Source: Blastobasis lacticolella
Lineage: Eukaryota > Arthropoda > Insecta > Lepidoptera > Blastobasidae
Length of the DNA: 64,000 nucleotides
Reading direction: 5' to 3'
Assembly (NCBI GenBank): GCA_905147135.1
Contig: LR990050.1
Location: forward strand, 3,794,501-3,858,500
The position numbers and the translations under genes were made by a program. The notes below the pieces were generated by a model. That model saw nothing but the letters and a program-made list of their open reading frames with translations, did no database searches and was not told the DNA's origin. The stretch's first letter is position 1. The number at the start of each line of letters is the position of its first letter. Shown one piece after another: positions 40,301 through 52,300 of the stretch.

Positions 40301-43300
40301 TATGTTGATGCGATAACTCTGTGTGGATGGTGAAATTTATTTTCATACGTATTTAAAACTGAATGTACTGTAATATCTGTACAATGACAATCTTAAAGCT
40401 GCATAGTTTTATCTATTAGTTAACGGAATAAAGTTACAAAGTAGTAGTATTATTAAAAAAGTAATGGTCCCAGGCTTAGAACGGTGATTAGAGATTCTTG
40501 TAGGGAACAAAGCTGTCAGTAGAACAAATACACTGATAGTTTGGATCCGTGCTGCGTGCGTGCTACCCGATTACCCAAGTCCCGATTCTTTGCGGTATTA
40601 GGAAAGAGGTCCAAAGGGTGGCCTGAGAACCGATGGACGTAAAAACCATCAGCTTAAACGCGAGGATGACGAAGACCGGGCGAAGTGGAGAAAAACTAGT
40701 AGGAAAGCGAACCCTGGAAGAGGCGAATTTCACCACTAGAATGATGATGATGATAATGATTGAATATTCTCTCCATACTAAAATGGAAGCCCTCACAAAG
40801 GAGACACTGTAAAAAGTACAAGTTTTCACTAGACTAGGCAGTGGCGTCGATATGGACAGCGAAAATAATGGCCAGAGAACCTTAATATTCGCGGTCCATA
40901 TTAAGTAGAGTCAGAATTACGTTACGAGGATCTCTTTATCCAATGCGGCAGTATATGCAGAGAAAAGTGAACCGAAATAACGAACTCATCGCAACCTTGC
41001 CCGTTCTCAATAGGATTGGTAGCACATACCAATCCTATTGAGAACTACGCGATGTAGACATAAATGTACTCGTATTCTGACTCAGACAATAGTATACGTA
41101 TAATGGTACTTGCCACTGTCCCAACATTTATCCTAATTTGGTCCGAACCGAGTGGTGGGTTGAAAGCACTTGCTAAGGAAACATTGACAAGGGCAAAACA
41201 AATATTATATTTAGGGTGGGCGATAAAACACACCACGAAATGGCCTCAAAGTGTGTCCTTGTGTTACGCCGCACTTGTATATCGTATTACAAAGTATTAT
41301 TCAAGTTGCGTTTACATTTTTTCGCAATCTCGCGAAAATAGCGCTCTCTTTATATCGTTAGGTTACTTACAAGAAGACGTTGTGGGCGACAGATAGGGAG
41401 CACGAATTACATTGTACACGTAATGCAAATTGCAATCTTGATGGCTGGATCAGTTTCTAAATAATGTCTAGATTATGATTATGCACAAAGTCCGATTTTT
41501 AGAATTTTTTTTATAAGTTTTTTGGACAAGGTATTGTCAAACAACGTCTCACAATAATCAATGTCGTTTATTTTCAATAATTTTCATTTCCTACATTATA
41601 CCATAATCGCATTGCATTGCATTAAGTGACGTCACCTTATTTCATGACGGCACGGAGTACCCGATTACTGAGAACTAATAATAGTAAGAATTATCCGTAG
41701 CTCTTTTTAGAAGCTCACAAAAAATACAAAACACTAAGTGAAAATTATATCGACAGTGGCCACATTACTAATCAAGGATGTATTCCAATAAACTTCTGGT
41801 TAGTTACATTCTAAGCATAACAATTTGTAGGAATCATTTGTTCATCAGTTACTAAAGAACCACTTCGATTCAGCATTAGTTCTGAGTTCCTTGTTTCGGG
41901 GTTGATGATAAAACAAAGTATAATTCTGGCTGCGAAGACTTTGGGACTTAGAATATTCAAACAAACAGTGGAACCAGGTGGTAGTTAATGCTAACATTTT
42001 GTTATTATAGATATTGCGGACAAACAATTTTTTCGCAAATATCAGAAATAGGAAATGGTGTCGCGTATCTTTTTGCCTATTTATTAATGTGGCTAGATTT
42101 TTAAATCCCGGGAAAACAAGATGAATTACGTTGGCTGGTGGAGAGTTCACACTGTCTAAACGTACACCCGGGTAAAAACCAAAGCCCTACTCCCTATTTA
42201 TGATACAGACAGATATAGATAATTCTTTATTCGGATCCACATAACATCCTTAACTAAATATATACAAATTGTAGGAAACACTATCTCTAATACCAGTCAG
42301 TGATGTAGCGGGAAACGAAATAGACAGATCAGTGTCTTTTATGAGCCTTTAAATAGGATTTACGGTCGTAGGAATAAATGTAGGGCTTTGTCCGTTTTTA
42401 ACGTACTATTGGCTAGTATTTCTTGAGTCAGTAAAATTGCATCGAAAACTATACTCACATTGGTCCGTACCTAAATAAATATCTGTGATAGCGTAGTCGG
42501 TTCTCGTTTACTTTGTCACTGTCTGAAATATAGGTTTACAAATAACTCTATTAAAACTTTCCTCACCGTTTTGATTGTTGTTGATCATAACTTAAATATA
42601 GCTATTAGCTATATTTACATAAAGGTAGATTGTTACGTGAATCCATACTTTCGTGCCAGCACTTTTGGCATGTTCGCGTGTCCTCGCAGTTCGTTGTCTA
42701 GTTTAATAGTTGATAACTTCATTAGAAGTCTCACTATGTTTGTGGTATTATGTTTGCGGCAACAGCACTATTATCTTTATGGATCAATCTAGACGTCCTT
42801 TCAACGAGTTTACTGATCCTCTGATTATAATTTGATAAAGTACGATATATATGTGACTTTCTATGATGAGTCTGAAATAATTTTCATCGTAGTTTTATTA
42901 CTTAACTGCTTAGAAAATTTTGTAAATTCTAGGCAAAGTATGCTTTCTCCGGCCTTAGCACTATACCTATCTGTGCCAAAATTTGACCAATTGGTCAACT
43001 AGTTAATCTAGGCCACCAGGTTGAACCGTTTTAAAAAGCTAACGTCCAAACAGACTTACACACAGATATAATATTTCGTAAACTTACAAAAACATTTAAA
43101 CGGAATCTAAATTTTCGTATCCTAGACGACCTACTCACCATCCAATTTCTTTGTTCCCCAGTATCATCAGCCCAGAGGGAAATGGGCAAGGGCCTCACGG
43201 CGAACACTTCAGCCACGGCGCCCCCCGGACCGGTCGACAACGCCATACCAGGAGCGGCAGCGGACCCTCCGAGGCCAACCCCTCGCACCGGACCCTACTT

Positions 43301-46300
43301 CGACCTGGTCTCGTCGAAGAATGTCACCGCCCTGCTCGGAAAGACCGCCTACTTGAACTGCAGAGTGAAGAACTTAGGAAATAAAACGGTATGTGGTATC
43401 TGCATTTGTTCTTTACTAGCGACCAGCACCGGCTTCGCTCCCGGTGTTGTCGGGGTTTGACTATTATAGGTAATCATCATCATCACTTTCGCGTCTATTC
43501 CGGCTTATGCCAGGGTCCACTTTATAATTAAGTGTTTTACATATGAACCTTCCGGAAGAATTTTCTAAATTATAGTGAAAACCGCATCAAAATGTCTTGC
43601 GTGGTTTAGGAGGAGTTAGCGGATAAACCAGACAGACCAACAGAGAGGCAGACATGAAAAGCGACTCCCTACTTCGTTTACCTAGTTTCTTGGATAGCAG
43701 TCTGTTATTGTTTTTCTCTCGATTTACTTACATCATGTGTCCATCTGCACATTCATTGGTCAATTCTGGTCTGATTGTCTGTTAATCTGGACCCCCTGAG
43801 ACCAACACCTCGGACACCCCTACTTCAACATTTTTTTATACATCAACTAGCCAGGAATCTCACCTGACGGTAAGTGACGATGCGGCCGATGATGATGATT
43901 GCCTGTCTAGGAACATATTCACTTTAACTATCATCTTAGTCACCACTGCCTCTAGTGAATGTCAACTTCCTGCTCGGAAAAATTGCCTGCTTGAACCGCA
44001 GCGTGAAGAACTTAGGAAATAAAACGGTAAGTGGTATAACCGTAAATGAATAATGTGGCTCTGCAGCACTAAAAGGTAAAAGCTCGGAATAGGTTGTAAA
44101 GAAAGAGTGCGGCATTGCGCAGTTTATAGTCCCAATCGTGGCCTGCTTATTGCGGCTTCCTGGCCTTAATTAATCCGGAAGACGGTTCGTGGCCGATATT
44201 TTTAAAATATGTAGGTAGTAGGTACCAATCCTACTTATATTATAAATGCGAAAGTCCTTTTGGCAGCAATATAGCTTATAGGCACATAATCTATCCCGAA
44301 ATTCGAAGTGGTTTCCGCGGGACCGAATCTGGAAAGTACCTTACGCAGACGAAGTCGCGGGCGAGAGCTAGCATTGTAAATGCGAAAGTTTAAATAAATA
44401 AATAATAATAATACTCTTTATTTATATAAAATACAATAAGGTACATGCCAGTTAGGCAGGTGTGATAAGAACATAACAATTTTTGTTGCCCTGCTTCCCA
44501 AACCAGGAATAATCTGTATCAGGGAATAATCAAATTCAAAAATATCAAAGTAAATTTTAATAAAATGTATGAGAGAGTATTTTTGTTTGTGTGTATGTAT
44601 GGTACCTTATCAAGCCTAAACGGATGAAATTTGGTAGGTTGCTAGATAAGAGTCTGGAATAACACTACTATATTTTTGCGTTGGTGGTTTCACTTGGGTG
44701 GCGCCGTGAGCGGAAAGCTAGTGGCTCGTGGCGCCACGGGGGAAAGCTACTGGCGGGTGGCGCCACGGGCGGAAAGCTAGTTGCGGGTGGCGCCACGGGC
44801 GGGAAGCTACTGGCGGGTGGCGCCACGGGCGGAAAGCTAGTGGCGGGTGACGTCACGGGCGGAAAGCTAGTGGCGGGTGGCGCCACGGGCGGAAAACTAG
44901 TTGCGGGTGGCGCCACGGGCGGAAAGCTACTGGCGGGTGGCGCCACGGGCGGAAAGCTAGTGGCGGGTGACGTCACGGGCGGAAAGCTACTGGCGGGTGG
45001 CGCCACGGGCGGAAAGCTAGTTGCGGGTGGCGCCACGGGCAGAAAGCCAGTGGCGGGTGTGCCACGGACGGAAAGCTAGGGGCGGGTGGCGCCCTGGGGG
45101 AAAGCCAGTGACGGGTGGCGCCACTGGCGGAAAGCCAGTGGCGGGTGGCGCCACAGGCGGAAAGCTAGTGGCGGGTGGCGCCACGGGCGGAAAGCTAGGG
45201 GTGGGTGGTGCCACGAGCGGAAAGCTAGTGGGTGGCGCTTCGGGCGAATATAAAAGATCTAGTGACTTAAATAGAGAAAGGAATGCTGAGTTGGTTTGAA
45301 CTGTAGAGAGGATGTATGTGAGGATATTAACGAAAAAGATATATGTTGCTGGAGTGAATGGAAGCGTTAGAAGAGGAAAGCCGAGACGTACATATAATGA
45401 TCCAATAGACGATATTTTAAAGAAAGCTCAGGTCAAGCTCAGGTACCCTGAACTAACGAGCATATATGAAAGGGTTGATAAATGCGGAAGAAGGGAGATC
45501 GATTTGTCAGGACCGTAGCAAGTGGAACATATGTACTGTAATATGGGGTTCTTCAAAAGGCATGTCTATCTATGTGTATGTGTAACTCAAAGACCGGCAC
45601 CGCATACGCTCCCCTTAGGAACAGATGGACCGTTCGTCCATGTGCCTCCCTAACCAATAAAAAAATATTATGCATTGGTTTCTGCCTATCTGTTCGGGAA
45701 AAAGCGTGCCGTTATATATGTATGAAATTATGTATGTACCTATATAATTACGTATTTCACCTATTTTGTTAGGGCCATACAATAGTTGTAGAAAGAATTA
45801 TTTTTTCTATTCAGAACATATTTTAATACTTAACTAAAACATTATTTCGTTGTAATTTTTCTCCCGCCAAGCAAACAACAAACACTGATATAACACAAAT
45901 ACTGAATGTCACCAGGATGTAGGAAGGTACCAAATTTACATTTATGAGAATATGGCAAGGTTCAAAGCAATTGATTGAACGTTTACTTCGATCAGAGCAA
46001 TTGGTTCAGCGCAGCTTCTCGCGTCTCAATCGAATCGAAGCATCTCGACGTTTTCATTACTTGAAGAAACGCTTAATTTCCTCTGAGAATTGCTCGCTAT
46101 TGACGTTACACTGTTTGGTTTCAAAGAGAATGATAAACTTGTCGAAACAACGTTGGGAAATGAAAAAGTTTTGAGATGGATTCGGCCCGGTATGGTTTGT
46201 TGGCTTCGAAAACATCAATTAGAGGACAATTTGGGCCTGCCGCCGTGTAACCGAGTGGGCAGTTATTAAAATGTTTGCTCGCAGGCCCTAGCTAAGCGTA

Positions 46301-49300
46301 TCAATTATCCCAGTTGAGAGCATGACGAGCCACGTCTCGCGGAATAATTCGAAACAACAACATCAGTGGCACATCCCACATTCATAATACAAACATTCAA
46401 AAGTGAAGTGCACACGTCCACATTCGCGCTAACGAGTCAGACTCTCGGCTTCCAATTTACATAGCGGTGTACCAAAACTCCTCGTTTAAAATGAAACGTA
46501 ACAATGGCACAATGCAAGTTTAAAGTCCCCATTGTGCGTCCAACTTTATAAATAAAAGTCTCATTAGGCCAGGGCCGCATCTTCCATATAAATAACAGGG
46601 TCGGCTAATGAGATATTCCTGCTTCTTTCACACGAGGGTTTCGCTAAAGCTTTGAAATTTACGCGCAGCTTGCGCATGACGTGGACCGAGTTCGTGAGCG
46701 AAAATGAGATATTAAAATTAGAAGTTTACGGTTTTTATATCTTAAAACTACTCTTTGATAAAGACTTTTAAATTTGATAGATGTAAAAAACAAAATTAAG
46801 CGGTTCACTCCACTGGTGGCCCACATATCACATGACAATGTGACGGCATGGTCATGTGGTCTGTAGACTGTGAACCGGAGCTCATACGAACGAACGAATA
46901 ACCAATACTCTGACACTGTTTCATTCATTTCAACATTTAATGGAGAAATAATTTTATGCTGTAGCAATCTTTGTAAACCATGGACTACCTCGTTTCATGC
47001 TCGGCGTGTCCTTAAACTTGCACAATGGAGGACTTATTCGAGGCCAGTCGAAACGCTATATGTGTCGCCGAATACTGGGCAAATAAAGCCTAATTTAGAG
47101 TTTAGTCAAACGACCCGATAAGAAGAAGAAGTGACGTGATTAAATTATAAATGCTGCAACTTATCGCAGTCGAAACCGCGAAACAATCGCGATGTTCGGA
47201 ACTGAATCTTTACCATCACTGATTCAAAACAGTTCTCGGGGCTCAAATTGCCAGCTTCACCTGGCAAGATTGAAGTCAATATTTTATACGTTCCCCGTTC
47301 AAAAGCCATCCCCGTCGACGCCCTTGTGAAGTTGACAAATGACAAACGGAACAATACGCGAGCAGCGAAGTCACATACGTTATTGAGATCCCGTCGATCA
47401 TCGTAATCCATTTGTTGGTAAAAGAACACTCGTCAAAGCTTCCTTCGCATTTTCATGAGAATATTCGTATAGAAACAAAGTTTATTACAAAACCCATGGA
47501 AATTTTCACGTATTCGCGTTTCAGTAATAAGATTTTCTTTGATTTTCTGGGTCACTGAAACTTTACATCACCGATTGACTGTTACTACTATATTCATCAT
47601 CATCATCATCATCATATCAGCCAGAAGACGCCCACTGCTGGGCATAGGCCTCCCCCAGAGATTTCCACAAAGGCCGGTCCTGTGCTTTCCGCATCAAGCT
47701 GGTACCTGCGATCCTTACCAGGTCCGTGGACCGACGTCCACCTTGTAGGAGGCCTACCCACGCTGCCACTTCCGGTACGTGGTCGCCACTCGAGAACTTT
47801 ACTGCCCCATCGGCCATCTGTTCTTCAAGCTATGTGCCCTGCCCACTGCCACTTCAATCTGGCAATCCTTAGAGCTATGTCGGTGGCCTTGGTTCACTTG
47901 CGGATCTCCTTATTTCTGATTCGATCGCGCAAAGAAACTCCGAGCATAGCTTTTTCCATTGCCCTTTGGGTAACAGTGAGCTTTCTTATAAGACCCACAG
48001 TGAGCGGCCACGTTTCGATAGTCAATTTAGCACCGCTGTAGAGACTGGAGCACCGCCCAAGTTTCGATCGAATCGAAGGCTTTCTCATAGTCCACAAACG
48101 CCAAGCATAATGGCCGGTTATACTCTTCGGTCTTCTGTATAACCCGCAGCGTATGTATGTGGTCTATGGTACTAAAACCTTTTCGGAATCCGGCTTGTTC
48201 GGGAGGCTGGAAGTCATCAAACCTGCGTGCGAGACGATTCGTAATATGTAATGGCTCTCGAAAACAGCTTATACGAGTACACATGGGTCAGCAGCGATAT
48301 TGGTCTGAAGTTCTTCAAGTGAGCCTTATCACCTATCTTGAAGAACAATATCACTATGCTTCTGTGCCATGCTTCCGGCGTTTTACCCTCGAGAATGACG
48401 GAATTTAACAGCTTCTGAAGGGTCTTAAGCACAGGTTTGCCACCAGCTTTAAGAAGCTGAGCCGTAATTCCATCATCACCCGGCGGCGCCTTATTGATCT
48501 TAAGCTGTTTGAGAGCCATACTAATCTCGTACAGGCTGATGTCCGCGATATCTTCGGTGTAGTGTCGGGTCAACTTGGCTCTGGGGTCTTTTACCATACT
48601 GGTAACAGGTGCCCGTGTTGTCGTGTATAACTGTCCATAGAACCTCTCGACTTCCCTCAAAACCTCGGACTTGGTCGAAACAACTCTGCCGTCATCCGTT
48701 TTCTTATTTGTTTTCCGTTATCCGTTGACTTTAGAGCCTTTGTTTCTCTCGATCGCCGCCTCAATATTAGTAGTATTGAAGCGGAGTATGTCGCGAGTCA
48801 GAGACTTCGTCTCGACTTCGACAGAGTCAGAGATCTGTCGATTTAGTCACCTAAATTGAGAGACATCATCAGGAGATTGCAGAGTCATTCCGCGTCTTTC
48901 TTCGATGAGTTTAAGGGGATCGTCAGAGATTTTGTTTGTTCTGTTTGTACGGCAGGCTTTATAAAACTTTGGCCCAACCGTATAGACAGTTTCCACGAAC
49001 CTGTTATTATAGCCGTCCACGTCGACGCACTCTCCTAGGCATTCGAAGCGATTTTGTAATTCGAGTTGTAGCTCTCGGGGTTTTGGATGTGGATGGGTAT
49101 AGGCCGGAGCGTGGACCTCATCAATCTCGATCTTTCCAGCTGGGGATAAATATTCAATGTGCCTCTTACCAAGCGGTGATCACTGCCAATTTTAACGCTA
49201 TTGATCACCGAGACATCATTGAATACATGCCGTTTCGTAGGTAGAATGAAGTCAATCTCATTTTTGTGACACCATCGGGGGACGAACCCACATCCATCTG

Positions 49301-52300
49301 CTATGATCCGGCTTCCTGAAAAATGAGTTCATCATAAAGAGTCCCTCCTTCTCCATGAAGCCAGCCAGCATCTGGCCACGGGCGTTCCGACTTCTAACTC
49401 CAACTCTGCCCCACTCTCAACTCGTCTCCGCTTCGTTTGCCCAGTTTCGTGTTGAAATCCCCCATGACAACGGTGTAATGTGTCTTGGAGGTATGTATGG
49501 CTATAGAAATATCGTCATACATAGCATCCACTTCATTGTCGGAGTGAGTCGAAGTAGGTGAATTTTTCTTTTAATTAGTAAAATGTTATTTTCCTATGGT
49601 TCAGTAGTTTCGGAGATTAGCCCGGAGTTCATCCGCACACTTGGAGCCAAATTGGTCGCGAACTGTGCGGTTGCAAAGGAACATTCCCACGCACACTAAG
49701 GTTCTGGGATGAACTGCCTGGAGAGGTCTTCCCTGGAGAGTACAACATGGAGTTATTCAAGAAGGGGTTAAAAGGTTTTTACGGGGTTGGCAATGCGTGG
49801 GTGATGCCTCTGGTATTGCAAACGTCCATAGCCCGGAGTGACTGCTTACCATCAGGCAGGCCGTAAGCTTGTTTGCCACATTGATGGTATAAAAAAAAAT
49901 TATATCAAAACAAAATATATTTCACGAACATTAATACATAACAAATGAATTGGTCGATCCAGTAGTGTACAAAATGGACCTGATTAATTGCAAACAAAAA
50001 TAAATATCTCATGTATTTAATATTAAAGATTTAAGATACAAGATTCTTAATAACTTTGCTTAAATTAAATCCTCTATGAAGAAGCGAAATTGCCGTTAGC
50101 TTTTAACTAAATTAAAATACAGAGCTGCTAAAACCAGCACAGCAATATTGCAAGTAAGCTAACTGTAGCGTATCGCCCACTTACTGTTACAGAACCCGTT
50201 TTATCCCCCATATGAGTTTGTTAACGAGACATTAGATACCTTTTTGCTGCAGAAATCTGCGTTTAAGCAAAATACCGTATAAACGCTGTTTTTTAATTAA
50301 AGGAAAATATCATTATGTAATTGACATTTTCTAATATATTTTTCGGGTTTATGACGCGTTCCGGGGATCCTGAGATTTATTGATGTGACTGGAAATGGTC
50401 CAGTACATCATATTTATCTGAATTTATTTGCAAAAGGAAAATGTAAGATGGAAGTTCTCTTTAAAAATAATGGCATCAATAAATCTCCAGAATTTGCGAC
50501 TAGAATGGATAATCTTAGGAAAGTTTTGATTGAATTCCAAGCAATAAATCTTAAACCAAGATTATGTTCGTAATGTTTGTTCTCGGAACGAAATAAACTC
50601 CTCTTTCGCCGAAATAATTATATCTAAAGAGTTTTGTCCTTTAGTCGTCTCTAACAAATTAGTAATGAAATTTTCTGTCTCTGAAGAGTAATGGCTTTTA
50701 ATTAAATGCCTATCTGCTTATTGTATTGTTTTACACATTTTGAAGACTTTAGTGTTAGTGGAAATCGAAGCAGCTACCCATACATTGTCACATAACCTGA
50801 GACACCTACTTGATGGAGAATAAGTGAAATAAAAATACGCACATTAAACAGAACGGAAACTGATCGGCACTGTTACTATTCTAGTGGTACAGCCTTACAT
50901 ATATTCAGCATACTATGAAATTCTATACTACAACTCACACTTATACTGTGGTACAGTATTACATATATTCAGCATACTATGAAATTCAATACTACAACTC
51001 ACACTTATACTGTGGTACAGCATTACATATATTCAGCATACTATGAAATTCAATACTACAACTCACACTTATACTGTGGTACAGCATTACATATATTCAG
51101 CATACTATGAAATTCAATACTACAACTCACACTTATACATATTCTCAAACAAATTTTACCTCAATGTAAACAAACCACTAATCGCCCAGACGAATGTACT
51201 CGTCATCCCGGCAAAACAATATACGAGTTCACATCAAGGCACGGGTTACTGATTTTGCTTCAGTTTTGTAAACAACCACTTCAAACAATTTCCAATTTCA
51301 TATTTCATATTTACATCGATTGAAAATTTATTTGAGAGAGACCCTAAAGAACTTCGTAGCGCCACCGACGCTCTCGCCGTACTACAAATTCCATTAATAA
51401 AATGTGCTTAAAGCCGTAATCGACTTTGTGTCGGTGATATATATAGCGGATGACGTTATACGGATACGAATAAAGGATACTTTCCCTTGATGTAATATCG
51501 TGATGGGATGTGACACTACTATCACGATATTATATCATTTGACCGTGTGGTGACCGGCAGAGTAGAATAGCACCAACCCTCGTGGGTGTCGTACAAACAG
51601 ACTAATGTTTAGAATGAAGAATGGGCAGCAGCGTTTCCCATTGTTCTATTTATAACACTGCGATCTCCAACACGCCTGCCAGGCGTAGAGATTATGGCAA
51701 TATATTTTACGGGTTTCTTACCGTGATCTTGATGAATAACCCGATAGTTCGATACAGTTACCGGTACATACATCACTGTCAAGGGACGACTAGAGTAAGA
51801 CGACTGGTTCCTATCTCCACTAGAAATATTGGGCTCCACGTCAACCAAAGTACGCGGTGAGAGACCCTTAAAATATTTATAAAAAGTCAGTATAGTAACC
51901 AGACTTATGCCTGAATAAATAGTAGTGTCAGTAACCATTGAGACATATACACTATCACGCCTCTTACCGTTTAGATAGGCAACGACTACATTGATCCACT
52001 CGATATGGTCCTGAAAAATATCTGTCGTTTCTTCCTAATTCATCAAACTTTACATACATACTCGTCGGTTCACGGAACTCTTGACCTAACCTCTTTAAAA
52101 TAATATCTCCTTTTTGATTATTATGAGCTCGCTATTAATCGTCCTATTTTGTTCCAGCTTAACATGCAAGTGTCCTGGGTTCGGCATAGAGACATACATC
52201 TGCTGACCGTCGGCAGATACACCTACACCAGTGACCAGAGGTTCAGGGCCATACACCTGCCACACACTGAGGACTGGACTTTACAAGTAAGGCCTGATGC

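Noticed and set aside
41064..41396. 110-codon plus-strand ORF
   Set aside because: No recognisable domain, no promoter or polyA support, and of a length expected by chance in a 64-kb window.
43162..43170. Alternative exon 2 acceptor at 43170
   Set aside because: Skipping nine bases would leave the split codon phase unchanged only if two bases followed, but here the next base starts a codon in the wrong phase relative to exon 1.
44668..45299. Long Gly/Lys-rich and Pro/Ser-rich ORFs on both strands (silk- or mucin-like look)
   Set aside because: They are open only because a 30-bp unit repeats in frame; no start context, splice site or flanking coding sequence supports them.
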